DNA of 64,000 nucleotides, taken from Clostridia bacterium. GTDB taxonomy: Bacteria > Bacillota > Clostridia > Oscillospirales > Acutalibacteraceae. The translations under genes were made by a program, and so were the position numbers. The stretch is taken from contig JAFYUI010000008.1 in the NCBI GenBank assembly GCA_017549565.1, positions 1 through 64,000 on the forward strand, read 5' to 3'. The notes beneath the pieces were generated by a model, which was not told where the DNA came from, made no database searches, and saw only the letters and a program-made list of their open reading frames with translations. Of the stretch, positions 9,035 through 16,435 are shown one piece after another (within the stretch, counting starts at the first letter, position 1; the number at the start of each line of letters is the position of its first letter).

Positions 9035-10231
9035 TTATATCACCTTGTCATCAACGGTGCAAACAAGCTTACCGTCGTTAAGTTTTAGGGTTAGCTTATC
9101 CCCTTTTTCAGCATCATTTATACTGGTTATCGGCTTATTATCAATTTCAGCAATAGAATATCCGCGCGCAAGCACCTTTAAAGGACTTAACGCATCCAAT
9201 TTAGAGGCAGCATTTGAAAGTCGGCTTTGCTGATTTTTTAAGGTTGTTGCAAAAACCATAACAAGCTTTTCGGTTAAATAATCAAGCTGCTCTTCCCTTT
9301 GCTGAATCAGTTTTTCGGGTTTTGCAAAAATTGACTTTTCACAAACCGACTGAAATTTTGCCTTGTTTAAATTATATTTAGAAAGCAAAGCATTTTTTAA
9401 CGCATCACTGCGTTTGTTTAAAAAATTGTAAATCTCGTTTATATCGGGTACGACAAGCTCTGCCGCGGCTGATGGTGTTGGGGCGCGTAAATCGGCAACA
9501 AAGTCGCAAATTGTAAAGTCGGTTTCGTGCCCAACGGCAGAAATTACAGGAATTGGCGATTCATAAATCTTCCTGGCCAAAATTTCGCTGTTAAAGGCCC
9601 ATAAATCTTCAATCGAGCCACCGCCACGACCAATAATAATTGCATCGCAGTTTGAAAGTGCATAAACCCTTTCAAGTGCATCAAGCATTGAGGGTACGGC
9701 ATTTTCGCCCTGCACCGCAACGGGACAAAGCATTATTTCACAAAGCGGATAGCGGCGAGCTGTAATATTTAAAATGTCTTGTACCGCTGCCCCTGTGTCA
9801 GAGGTTATTACCGCAATTCGTTTTGGAAATCTTGGCAACGGGCGTTTGTTTTCTTCATCAAAAAGCCCCTCTTTTGCAAGGCGTTCCTTAATTTGTTGAA
9901 ACTGCAAAGAAATATCGCCAAGACCCTGCTCGTGCATTTCTTCGGCATAAAATTGGTATTGCCCGTCCTTTTCATAAAGCGAAACACGGCCGCGGAGCAC
10001 TACTTTCAAGCCGTCCCGCACTGCAAAAGGCACACGGCAGGCATAAGCACGAAACATTACACAACGAATTTGTGCATCCTCATCCTTTAAGGTGAAGTAA
10101 AAATGCCCGCTTTGGTAATGGTTTTTAAAGTTTGAAATTTCACCTGTTACCGTCACATTAGAAAGGCGAACATCACCCTCAATCAGCGACTTTACAAACA
10201 GGTTTAACTGCTTAACGCTTAACGCTTGCAT
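9035..10231 (-). CDS. xseA: Exodeoxyribonuclease VII large subunit
   Basis: Catalytic subunit of exonuclease VII. The N-terminal OB-fold runs from about residue 5 to 100 (segment VTVTGEISNFK). The catalytic domain includes GRGGGSIEDLWAFN and GHETDFTICDFVADLRAPTPSAAAEL, given here only as landmarks of the family. A coiled coil and C-terminal segment complete about 398 residues. The ATG at 10231 is taken as start. An in-frame TTG at 10249 would overlap nusB by 17 bases and lacks support. Confidence 0.95.
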   Translation of the reverse strand: MQALSVKQLNLFVKSLIEGDVRLSNVTVTGEISNFKNHYQSGHFYFTLKDEDAQIRCVMFRAYACRVPFAVRDGLKVVLRGRVSLYEKDGQYQFYAEEMHEQGLGDISLQFQQIKERLAKEGLFDEENKRPLPRFPKRIAVITSDTGAAVQDILNITARRYPLCEIMLCPVAVQGENAVPSMLDALERVYALSNCDAIIIGRGGGSIEDLWAFNSEILARKIYESPIPVISAVGHETDFTICDFVADLRAPTPSAAAELVVPDINEIYNFLNKRSDALKNALLSKYNLNKAKFQSVCEKSIFAKPEKLIQQREEQLDYLTEKLVMVFATTLKNQQSRLSNAASKLDALSPLKVLARGYSIAEIDNKPITSINDAEKGDKLTLKLNDGKLVCTVDDKVI

Positions 10232-10232
10232 A

Positions 10233-10625
10233 TTAAATAGCTTTTGCAACGGTTGATAAAATACCGTTTACAAAGGATGCATCATCCGCTGTGGCATATT
10301 TCTTACAAAGCTCAACCGCTTCGTTAATTGAAACTGCCACCGGTATATCATCCATAAACTTAATTTCATAAATTGCAAGGCGCAAAACACAAAGCGCAGT
10401 TTTTGAAATACGCTTAATGCTCCAACCAATTGAATTTTTAGAAATAATTTCATCTATCTCTTCAAGATTTTCATAAATGCCCGCAAAAACCGTTTTGATA
10501 TAATCGTTTGGTTTTAAATCACGGGTTTCGGCGGCGAGCTCTAAAATCTCTTCAACCGAATCATTATTGAAAACCTTTTCAAAAATTAAAATAAATGCTT
10601 CTTCTCTTGCTTGTCTTCTTGTCAT
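10233..10625 (-). CDS. nusB: Transcription antitermination factor NusB
   Basis: RNA-binding all-helical factor that, with NusE, NusA and NusG, promotes antitermination on rRNA operons. The 130-residue product starts MTRRQAREEAF, the typical NusB opening, and ends with SFVNGILSTVAKAI, the typical close. The ATG at 10625 has GAGAGGTG upstream. Longer in-frame extensions run into the promoter. It is the first gene of the operon ending with tyrS. Confidence 0.95.
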   Translation of the reverse strand: MTRRQAREEAFILIFEKVFNNDSVEEILELAAETRDLKPNDYIKTVFAGIYENLEEIDEIISKNSIGWSIKRISKTALCVLRLAIYEIKFMDDIPVAVSINEAVELCKKYATADDASFVNGILSTVAKAI

Positions 10626-10655
10626 AAAGCACCTCTCTAAATTTATACAGTATAT

Positions 10656-10684
10656 ATTATATATTAAAATATGCATATTTTCAA
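10656..10684 (-). promoter_or_regulatory. Sigma-A promoter of the nusB-tyrS operon
   Basis: On the minus strand TTGAAA (10679-10684), a 17-base spacer, TATAAT (10656-10661). It gives a leader of roughly 25-30 bases before nusB. No other good promoter is seen between the ten genes that follow. Confidence 0.8.
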
Positions 10685-10722
10685 GCATATTTATCATTTT
10701 TATGCATAAAAAATAATTAACT

Positions 10723-10841
10723 TTGGCTCCCTCTGATGAGGGAGCTGTCTAAACCGTAGGTTTTGACTGGGGGAGAGAAAAACCAAAACTACCCTTCCGT
10801 CTTTTGCAATGCAAAATCCACCTCCCCTGACAAGTGGAGGC
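10723..10841. repeat. GC-richer dispersed repeat (MITE-like) with two hairpins
   Basis: Noncoding element between nusB and a membrane-protein gene. It contains the perfect hairpin GCTCCCTC-TGAT-GAGGGAGC (10726-10745), a palindrome TTTTGCAATGCAAAA (10802-10816) and a second hairpin with arms CCTCC and GGAGG (10821-10840). Its composition differs from the AT-rich surroundings. From memory, elements beginning GGCTCCCTC-tga-GAGGGAGCT and ending with this kind of CCTCCCCTGACAAG hairpin recur many times in gut Clostridia genomes. Only one copy lies in this window, so repetition is not shown here. Confidence 0.6.
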
Positions 10842-10904
10842 GTGTACTCAATTGACATTTAAGTTTATAGGTTTATCGTTTTGATTAACACAAACAAAAA
10901 TATA

Positions 10905-10931
10905 AAAGCGCACTTAAAAAGTGCGCTTAAT
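10905..10931 (-). terminator. Terminator of the small membrane-protein gene
   Basis: Stem AAGCGCACTT pairing with AAGTGCGCTT, with a T-rich tract after it on the minus strand. It lies directly after the stop at 10939. Confidence 0.85.
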
Positions 10932-10938
10932 TTATTTA

Positions 10939-11274
10939 TCAAATATTTTGTTTTTTAAATAATGCTCCCTGTGCAAAGCCCAAAATTGCCGCCGCAAAAA
11001 AGAAAATTTTACCGTAAAAAAGTGTTGTTAAGATCTTTGTAAAATGCAAATCTTTTTTAAAATTTCCAATAAAATCAAAGAGCTTTTTAATGATTTTAAT
11101 AAAGGAATTTTGTGAAAAAATATCGCCAAAAACCGCCTTTAAATCACCAAAACAAAGGTATGTTATCACCCCGCAAATAGCGGCGGTAATTATAAGCATT
11201 AAAATACCTAAAATATAGCCGTAATTGCGTGTTTTACGGGCTTTTTCGGCAGTGCCGTAATTGTTCATATCCAT
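10939..11274 (-). CDS. Small membrane protein of unknown function
   Basis: A 111-residue protein with two hydrophobic segments. The first is around residues 18-40 (ILGILMLIITAAICGVITYL) and the second around 85-103 (near GKIFFFAAAILGFAQGAL). Between them lies a basic, phenylalanine-rich loop. I recognise no family. The start is the ATG at 11274, with AAAGGGGG upstream. It has its own promoter and terminator, so it is a single-gene unit. Confidence 0.7.
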   Translation of the reverse strand: MDMNNYGTAEKARKTRNYGYILGILMLIITAAICGVITYLCFGDLKAVFGDIFSQNSFIKIIKKLFDFIGNFKKDLHFTKILTTLFYGKIFFFAAAILGFAQGALFKKQNI

Positions 11275-11296
11275 GGTAAAATCCCCCTTTAAAGCA

Positions 11297-11325
11297 ATTC
11301 TATCATAAATAGAAGAAAATGACAA
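11297..11325 (-). promoter_or_regulatory. Promoter of the 111-residue membrane protein
   Basis: TTGTCA (11320-11325), 17-base spacer, TAGAAT (11297-11302) on the minus strand, about 22 bases before the start codon. Confidence 0.7.
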
Positions 11326-11517
11326 TATAAAGTTTTTATGTTCTTAATTTTCAAATTCTCTCTTATAACTCAAAGAAACCGCACCATTTGGCGCGATTTC
11401 CTTGTATTATAGGTAATGTAATTTTAGTGCACGTGTTATATTGGGAGCAACCAATTAGGTCATAGTTCCGTTCCCTGTTTTATTCCAAACTAATTTGTAT
11501 ATAACCATTTATTAAAA

Positions 11518-12288
11518 TTAGAAATATAAACGTAACATAGGTAAGGCTATTAAAAGTCCTATACCTAAGGCGATAAGAGCTATAATGATACCTTTAATGG
11601 TGTAATCTCTTTTTTCAGTAGGTTTTATATCCGGTACTTCATAAGAAGAATCATATCTTTTAATTTTTGCTGCATATTTTTGAATTGATTCATCATTAAA
11701 TACTGCAACCTTATACAATTTTATATGCTCAAAATGAGAAATAATCATTGCTTTCCAACAATCAATGGCAAGTTTATTATAAAATTCGTCTGTTAATCCA
11801 AACGTATTTTCTATACAGTTTCCGCAGGCACATAAAATATTACCAATTTGAACCATTCTTTGAGCCGATTCATATCTTGCGTGTCGTTTTGCATCCATGT
11901 TCACAGCAGCAACCATTATGCTAAAAGACGGGTCATTCTTAGTAATTGAATTATAATAATCACCGCTCGCACGTATTAACCAAGTAGCGGTTTTACTACA
12001 TTGGTTTGTAACTTCTTTTACCGCTTTTTTCTTACTTTCATCTTCGTCTATAGTTGTATTAATTAACTCAAAAACTTTTTGCAAACAGTTTATTACGGAT
12101 ACAGCAGCGTTTGAAATTTCACCATATTTAACTGTATTTGTTTTTAAAACTGTTAAATAAAACAGTGCTTCCCAATTATTAGGTTCTAATGCACTAATTT
12201 CTTCATAATGTTTTAGCGCTGTCTTATCATCGCCTGTTTCACGTGCATTACGCGCCGCTGTAAATAGATTTAAAATTTTCTCTTGCAT
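11518..12288 (-). CDS. TPR-containing, C-terminally membrane-anchored protein
   Basis: A 256-residue protein. Residues 1-45 carry a TPR-like pair of helices (ARNARETGDDKTALKHYEEI then LEPNNWEALFYLTVL). The middle is helical, with cysteines at CACGNC. A single hydrophobic segment at about 232-254 (GIIIALIALGIGLLIALPML) would tail-anchor it facing the cytoplasm. No catalytic motif is visible and the function is unknown. It is transcribed away from the XRE regulator at 12402 from a consensus promoter, so that regulator may control it. Confidence 0.75.
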   Translation of the reverse strand: MQEKILNLFTAARNARETGDDKTALKHYEEISALEPNNWEALFYLTVLKTNTVKYGEISNAAVSVINCLQKVFELINTTIDEDESKKKAVKEVTNQCSKTATWLIRASGDYYNSITKNDPSFSIMVAAVNMDAKRHARYESAQRMVQIGNILCACGNCIENTFGLTDEFYNKLAIDCWKAMIISHFEHIKLYKVAVFNDESIQKYAAKIKRYDSSYEVPDIKPTEKRDYTIKGIIIALIALGIGLLIALPMLRLYF

Positions 12289-12331
12289 AAAAAAGTATCC
12301 TTTCTAATTTATAATTCTTATCTTTAACACA

Positions 12332-12360
12332 ATTATATAGTCAAAATATGTTAATGTCAA
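12332..12360 (-). promoter_or_regulatory. Promoter of the TPR gene, in the divergent TPR/XRE intergenic region
   Basis: Consensus TTGACA (12355-12360), 17-base spacer, TATAAT (12332-12337) on the minus strand. The region holds GTCAA twice in direct orientation (12340-12344 and 12356-12360), possible operator half-sites for the adjacent XRE protein. I found no equally clear plus-strand promoter. Confidence 0.8.
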
Positions 12361-12401
12361 GATAAATTCTTATTTTTAGCATATTTGGAGATGATTATAA
12401 T

Positions 12402-12644
12402 ATGAAAATTTTTGATTATAATGGCAAGAAAAATATTTGCGGTGATAGAATCCACGAAGCAAGGTGCAAATTAAGACTAACCCAAAGCGATTTAGCTGCT
12501 AAGTTACAAATAGCAGGAATTATGATTGAAAGAGATAGTATTTCAAGAATTGAAATCGGAACAAGATTCGTTGCCGATTATGAATTAAGAGAATTAGCTA
12601 AAATATTGAAAGTATCGGTTAATTGGTTATTAGGTATTGAATAG
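12402..12644 (+). CDS. XRE-family helix-turn-helix regulator
   Basis: An 80-residue protein that is essentially one HTH_3 (Cro/C1) domain. The helix-turn-helix spans about residues 27-55 (LTQSDLAAKLQ, then RDSISRIEIGTR), and the typical closing motif LAKILKVSVNWLLG is at the C-terminus. It has no sensor domain. GGAG precedes the ATG. It faces the TPR membrane-protein gene, so it is probably a local DNA-binding regulator. The target is inferred only from position. Confidence 0.9.
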   Translation: MKIFDYNGKKNICGDRIHEARCKLRLTQSDLAAKLQIAGIMIERDSISRIEIGTRFVADYELRELAKILKVSVNWLLGIE

Positions 12645-12684
12645 AAAAAATGCAAGTCAAAAAAAGACTTGCATTTTTTCTATT
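12645..12684. terminator. Bidirectional terminator between XRE gene and spoIVB
   Basis: Stem AAAAAATGCAAGTC / GACTTGCATTTTTT with A- and T-runs on both sides, shared by the two convergent genes. Confidence 0.9.
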
Positions 12685-12685
12685 T

Positions 12686-13930
12686 TTATGATGCTTCTTT
12701 TAACTTTTCTTCTGCCACACCTTGAGCTGTTTCCAACATATTCTCTGCAAAGATTCCATATCCCTTTGTCGGGTCGTCTATAAGCACGTGTGTAACCGCA
12801 CCGATGAGTTTGCCGTTTTGGATAATGGGGCTGCCGGACATCCCCTGCACTATTCCGCCTGTTTTTTCTAAAAGCTCGGGGTCGGTTACCGTCACCAAAA
12901 GGTTTTGTGTTTTGCTGTGATATGCCGAAGAACGCACTTCTACAATACAGTCATACTCTTTTGGTGCACCGCCATCAAGTGTGCAAACAATTTTTGCTTT
13001 GCCGTTTTTAACCTCTTGCTTTAAGGCAATTTCGGTCAGCTTTGAAAATTCAATCTCACCTGTTAAATGCGAATAAACACCGCCGTGACTGTTTTGACTA
13101 ATTTCACCTATGGTTTCATAACCCATTCTGCCGTTTAGCTTGCCGGGTTTGCCAACCTCACCCTTTTCAGCCGAAATTATTTCTGCGGTTACAATGCTTC
13201 CCTTTTTAATGTTTATAAGCTCGCCTGTTTCCTCATCACAAATGCCGTGCCCTAAACCGCAAATAATATCACTTGTGGGGCTGTAAAAGGTTAATGTACC
13301 AATCCCTGCTGAGCTATCCTTAACCCAAAGCCCGATTTTATAACTGCCGGTTTCAACCGATTTTACGGGGCAGAAAGAAATGTAAATCACTGTGTTGCCC
13401 CTTAAAATTTTAAATTTAAGCTTTTTGCCGTTTGATTTTTCTACAATTTGTGAAAGGTCCTCGTTAGTGCTGACCGTTTCCCCATTTACCGACAAAATAT
13501 AATCGCCAAGCTTAATGCCGGCATCCATTGCGGGCTTCAAATTTCCCTTTTCGGTGGCAACATCCGAAAGCGAAGTCACCATAACCCCGTTTGTGTAAAC
13601 CTTCATACCAAACGGAATACCCAAAACCGCAACATGAAGCTCGTCCACAACCTGCACATCAATTTTTGAAATTGGAATAACGCCAAACGCCTTTAAATCA
13701 ACCGAAAAGGTTTCGCCTATATTTCTTAAATTTGTGCTTTCGGCAAGCGTTGCACCGTTGTATGTGGCGGTAATCGGCACTGCCGACTTAATTTGCAAAG
13801 TGTCCCCTTTTTTAATTTTATATTCACTTGAAACTGTGCTTTGAAGATAGAAAACACCCGCATATATTAAAACCGCAAAAGCGGTTAGAAAACAAAATAA
13901 AGTTTTAATTAAAATTCTTGCAGCTTTCAA
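12686..13930 (-). CDS. spoIVB: SpoIVB serine peptidase (S55)
   Basis: Forespore-secreted protease that signals across the intermembrane space to trigger pro-sigmaK processing. The 414-residue protein has an N-terminal membrane anchor (about 8-30) and a PDZ domain (about 110-195, with GIKLGDYILSVNGE). The S55 peptidase domain contains GLGHG (the histidine region) and GMSGSP (363-368), whose first serine, 365, corresponds to the catalytic serine. The start is TTG 13930, with GGGAG seven bases upstream. The usual neighbours recN and spo0A are not adjacent. Its presence indicates a sporulating lineage. Confidence 0.95.
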   Translation of the reverse strand: MKAARILIKTLFCFLTAFAVLIYAGVFYLQSTVSSEYKIKKGDTLQIKSAVPITATYNGATLAESTNLRNIGETFSVDLKAFGVIPISKIDVQVVDELHVAVLGIPFGMKVYTNGVMVTSLSDVATEKGNLKPAMDAGIKLGDYILSVNGETVSTNEDLSQIVEKSNGKKLKFKILRGNTVIYISFCPVKSVETGSYKIGLWVKDSSAGIGTLTFYSPTSDIICGLGHGICDEETGELINIKKGSIVTAEIISAEKGEVGKPGKLNGRMGYETIGEISQNSHGGVYSHLTGEIEFSKLTEIALKQEVKNGKAKIVCTLDGGAPKEYDCIVEVRSSAYHSKTQNLLVTVTDPELLEKTGGIVQGMSGSPIIQNGKLIGAVTHVLIDDPTKGYGIFAENMLETAQGVAEEKLKEAS

Positions 13931-13981
13931 AAAATCACTCCCTTAAATATTTTGTGCAAGAAATTTTAATTTAATAAAAGC

Positions 13982-14021
13982 AAAAATCACCATAGAAAAA
14001 ATTTCTACGGTGATTTTTTAA
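13982..14021 (-). terminator. Terminator after ymxH
   Basis: Stem AAAAATCACC(g/a)TAGAAA with TTTCTA(c/t)GGTGATTTTT. It follows the ymxH stop and precedes spoIVB on the minus strand. Confidence 0.85.
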
Positions 14022-14025
14022 AATT

Positions 14026-14283
14026 TTATTTTGAAATACAATAAGGTGAATCGCTTGAAACAAGCACGGTTTCGGGGCCTATAACCTCAATATCGCACCA
14101 AGGAATAATAATATCCTCGCTCTTGCCAAAAAGCCCAAAAACACGCGGTCTGCCATATATTATAAGTGAAATCAGCGTTCCGTTTTTGGTGTCAAGCTCG
14201 ATATCGGAAATATAACCCAAAACCTTACCGTTTTTAACACAAACAACCTGCTTATTGCGAAGCTCTGCTATTCTGCAATTCAT
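14026..14283 (-). CDS. ymxH: YlmC/YmxH-family PRC-barrel sporulation protein
   Basis: An 85-residue PRC-barrel protein. The pattern ELRNKQVVCVKNGKVLGYISDIELD, then GTLISLIIYGRPRVFGLFG and IIIPWCDIEVIG, is characteristic of the YlmC/YmxH group. That group is conserved in endospore formers and annotated as sporulation proteins, with no known biochemical activity. AAAGGGG precedes the ATG. It is downstream of the DUF624 gene and may share its transcript. Confidence 0.9.
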   Translation of the reverse strand: MNCRIAELRNKQVVCVKNGKVLGYISDIELDTKNGTLISLIIYGRPRVFGLFGKSEDIIIPWCDIEVIGPETVLVSSDSPYCISK

Positions 14284-14323
14284 ACATATACCCCTTTAAA
14301 AGTATATGCAAATTAAATTATAA

Positions 14324-15160
14324 TCAGTCCTCAAAAATTACGCCGTTGTCGTCATCATCATCATCGCTGTCGGTTGTTTTTTCTTCTTCAGGGATGTCAA
14401 GACCTAAATTACGGCGCTTTTCAAGGTCAGCATCGGGATGCTCTTGGTAATAGGGGTCGATAATAAACTTTTTAATTGCGGGAAAGGTGCAAAACTGAAC
14501 TAAAAGAGCATTAAAGCAGGGATATGCAATTAAAAACAAAAAGATTTCAATAATTAAAACAATAAAATTGTTGAAAATAAATACTAAGGCAACTGCAATT
14601 ACCAACAATAAGGCATTTGTGAAAAATACAATTAAGTTTTTCCAAAGGTTTACAAATACAAACTTAAAGCTGTTTGAATAAATCTGTTTAATTTTAAAAT
14701 CAAAGGTTATCATCAGTGTCCAAATGTAATATTGCATTATTGTGAACACAAACAAAACAGCAAAAGAAAAACCAAGACCAATAATTTGCATAATTTCTTT
14801 GGTACTGGTAAAATAAAACCACGCATTTAAAATTGCGAGTAGATAAACAAAGGTGTTGATGATGCCAACAATAACCGCTTGCTTTGCGTTTTTCTTAATG
14901 GTTTCAAAAAAATCAGGCAACCCAAAGGAGTGCTTGTCCCTTGCGGTGTTGCGTGTAACATTAGTTATACCCGCATTTGCAAGACCGTTAGTGAAAACAG
15001 GCAAACAAAAAAGGCAGTAAACCAAATTTATGGGAATAAATTTCCAAAAATTTCTGAAAAAGGTTTCAAAAAAGACAATAAAAGTGTGCTTTTTGGGGCC
15101 GTCCTTATAAATGCCGGGGCCTTCTTTTTCATAATTTAAAAAACCAAACAAACCTGCCAT
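14324..15160 (-). CDS. DUF624 (YesL-like) membrane protein
   Basis: A 278-residue protein with about five or six transmembrane segments between residues 35 and 235, and a soluble, strongly acidic C-terminus with a run of aspartates (about 266-273). The opening GLFGFLNYEKEGPGI and the pattern of long hydrophobic helices match the DUF624/YesL family. That family's function is unknown, although some members sit near carbohydrate genes. AAAGGAG precedes the ATG. The stop of the upstream membrane gene abuts its start, so the two are probably co-translated. Confidence 0.8.
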   Translation of the reverse strand: MAGLFGFLNYEKEGPGIYKDGPKKHTFIVFFETFFRNFWKFIPINLVYCLFCLPVFTNGLANAGITNVTRNTARDKHSFGLPDFFETIKKNAKQAVIVGIINTFVYLLAILNAWFYFTSTKEIMQIIGLGFSFAVLFVFTIMQYYIWTLMITFDFKIKQIYSNSFKFVFVNLWKNLIVFFTNALLLVIAVALVFIFNNFIVLIIEIFLFLIAYPCFNALLVQFCTFPAIKKFIIDPYYQEHPDADLEKRRNLGLDIPEEEKTTDSDDDDDDNGVIFED

Positions 15161-15901
15161 TTATCTTTTCTCCTTTTTGTTTGAATTCTTGTAAACCAGC
15201 TTTTCCATAATAACAATGTCTTTAAAGCCGATAAAATACGAAATTGTGCTTACGATTGGGAAAATTAAAAGCACACCATAATAGGTTAAAATTTGCCAAA
15301 TACCTATATCGGCAAACACCCTTGCATTTTTATTGACTGCTGTTAAAATTTCAAAGGCATAGCCATTTAAAATTGCATAAAGTGATGTCGAAACATTGGC
15401 ACAAATGCTGTTTTTAGTAACAATTGCAAAGGTTAATGCCAAAAGCATTGGTAAGATAGCCAAAATACCGCAGTAAAGCCCTTTTGCCTTATATACTTTT
15501 CCGCCGTGAAGCTTTTCAAATTCTTTGTCACGGTTTCCGGTTTTCCACATGGTGTTATAAATAAATAAACCTGTAATTACAAGGCACATCACCTGTGAAA
15601 TAATGCTTAAAGTAATATTTGCGGTGGGGTTAATTTCGGAATAAATTGAAACACCCGAAAGCTTATAACCCTGTTCTTCATATTCTTTATACTTTTCGTC
15701 ATCGCCGTCTTCAAAATAATATGTATATAAATGCTTCATTTCAAGGTTTTCTTCGGTTGCACCGTACATATCATAGCCGATATTTTCCGAAAAAAGGCCA
15801 ACCTTCATAAAATTAAGTGAGGTAACAAGAAAAAAGCACATGATACCCGAAAGAAATGTTATTAAAAAAAGCTTTAATGACTTTAAAATTATGTCCTTCA
15901 T
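15161..15901 (-). CDS. Polytopic membrane protein of unknown function
   Basis: A 246-residue protein with an N-terminal hydrophobic helix (about 8-30) and an extracytoplasmic acidic loop rich in Glu, Asp and Tyr (about 40-95). Three or four more membrane helices follow, and the tail is basic (KNSNKKEKR). I start at ATG 15901, with GGAGG six bases upstream. The TTG twelve bases earlier overlaps that site. It is immediately upstream of the DUF624 gene with no gap, suggesting a membrane complex. No recognised family. Confidence 0.75.
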   Translation of the reverse strand: MKDIILKSLKLFLITFLSGIMCFFLVTSLNFMKVGLFSENIGYDMYGATEENLEMKHLYTYYFEDGDDEKYKEYEEQGYKLSGVSIYSEINPTANITLSIISQVMCLVITGLFIYNTMWKTGNRDKEFEKLHGGKVYKAKGLYCGILAILPMLLALTFAIVTKNSICANVSTSLYAILNGYAFEILTAVNKNARVFADIGIWQILTYYGVLLIFPIVSTISYFIGFKDIVIMEKLVYKNSNKKEKR

Positions 15902-15952
15902 AATATCCTCCAAAATTTAGATATAATGCTATTATATTATAAAATAAAAATA

Positions 15953-15985
15953 AATGCAAGAAGTAAATCGACTTCTTGCATTTTT
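15953..15985 (-). terminator. Terminator after the 91-residue tail-anchored protein
   Basis: Stem ATGCAAGAAGT / ACTTCTTGCAT flanked by A- and T-runs. Confidence 0.85.
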
Positions 15986-15995
15986 AACATTTTGT

Positions 15996-16271
15996 TCATA
16001 AAATAAAGGGCAAAACACAACACAACGCAGCAATTAAAACTGCCGATGAAGCGATTATTAAAGTAATAAGCTTTTTGCGTTTTATCCTTTTTCTAAGCGG
16101 CGTTTTTGAAAATTCGTTATTATAATTAAAAGAAAATTCTGCCGCTGCCCTTTTTAAATGCTTTGCATTTAAATTGCCATATTCGGGTGTCACATAAAAC
16201 ACAATTTTTTCAAAAAATTTGCTGCCTGTATTATTAACCTCAATAATTGTTTTGCTTGTGCCCTTAACCAT
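15996..16271 (-). CDS. Small tail-anchored protein of unknown function
   Basis: A 91-residue protein. Its soluble N-terminal region (MVKGTSKTIIEVNNTG...) is followed by a very basic stretch (RKRIKRKK, about 63-70) and one hydrophobic C-terminal helix. AAGGAG precedes the ATG at 16271. The upstream region contains two perfect DnaA boxes, which is unusual for such a gene. Function unknown. Confidence 0.7.
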   Translation of the reverse strand: MVKGTSKTIIEVNNTGSKFFEKIVFYVTPEYGNLNAKHLKRAAAEFSFNYNNEFSKTPLRKRIKRKKLITLIIASSAVLIAALCCVLPFIL

Positions 16272-16345
16272 AAAAAATCTCCTTAAACAGTCGTTATGGT
16301 TAGTTTTGGCAAAGTTTAACATTTTATGCGGGGTTTACATAAAAA

Positions 16346-16354
16346 TGTGGATAA
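16346..16354 (-). promoter_or_regulatory. DnaA box (perfect 9-mer)
   Basis: TGTGGATAA on the plus strand, the reverse complement of the consensus TTATCCACA. It faces the second box at 16398-16406. Confidence 0.7.
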
Positions 16355-16370
16355 GTCGGTGGAAAAGTGG

Positions 16371-16392
16371 AAAAACCCTTTGTTTTAAAGGG
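16371..16392 (-). terminator. Terminator of the DUF6062 gene
   Basis: On the minus strand CCCTTT-AAAAC-AAAGGG followed by TTTTT. It sits between the two DnaA boxes and 44 bases after the stop of the DUF6062 gene. Confidence 0.75.
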
Positions 16393-16397
16393 ACAAG

Positions 16398-16406
16398 TTA
16401 TCCACA
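16398..16406 (+). promoter_or_regulatory. DnaA box (perfect 9-mer)
   Basis: TTATCCACA, an exact match to the consensus, in opposite orientation to the box at 16346-16354 and 43 bases from it. Confidence 0.7.
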
Positions 16407-16435
16407 TTCGACAAAATTTACAGTATTATGTAAAG

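Noticed and set aside
10233..10697. Longer NusB starting near 10697
   Set aside because: The extra residues span the -35/-10 promoter elements and lack similarity to NusB. The ATG at 10625 has a good ribosome site.
16322..16435. Possible replication origin because of two DnaA boxes
   Set aside because: Only two boxes, no AT-rich unwinding block with further boxes, and none of the usual origin genes nearby.
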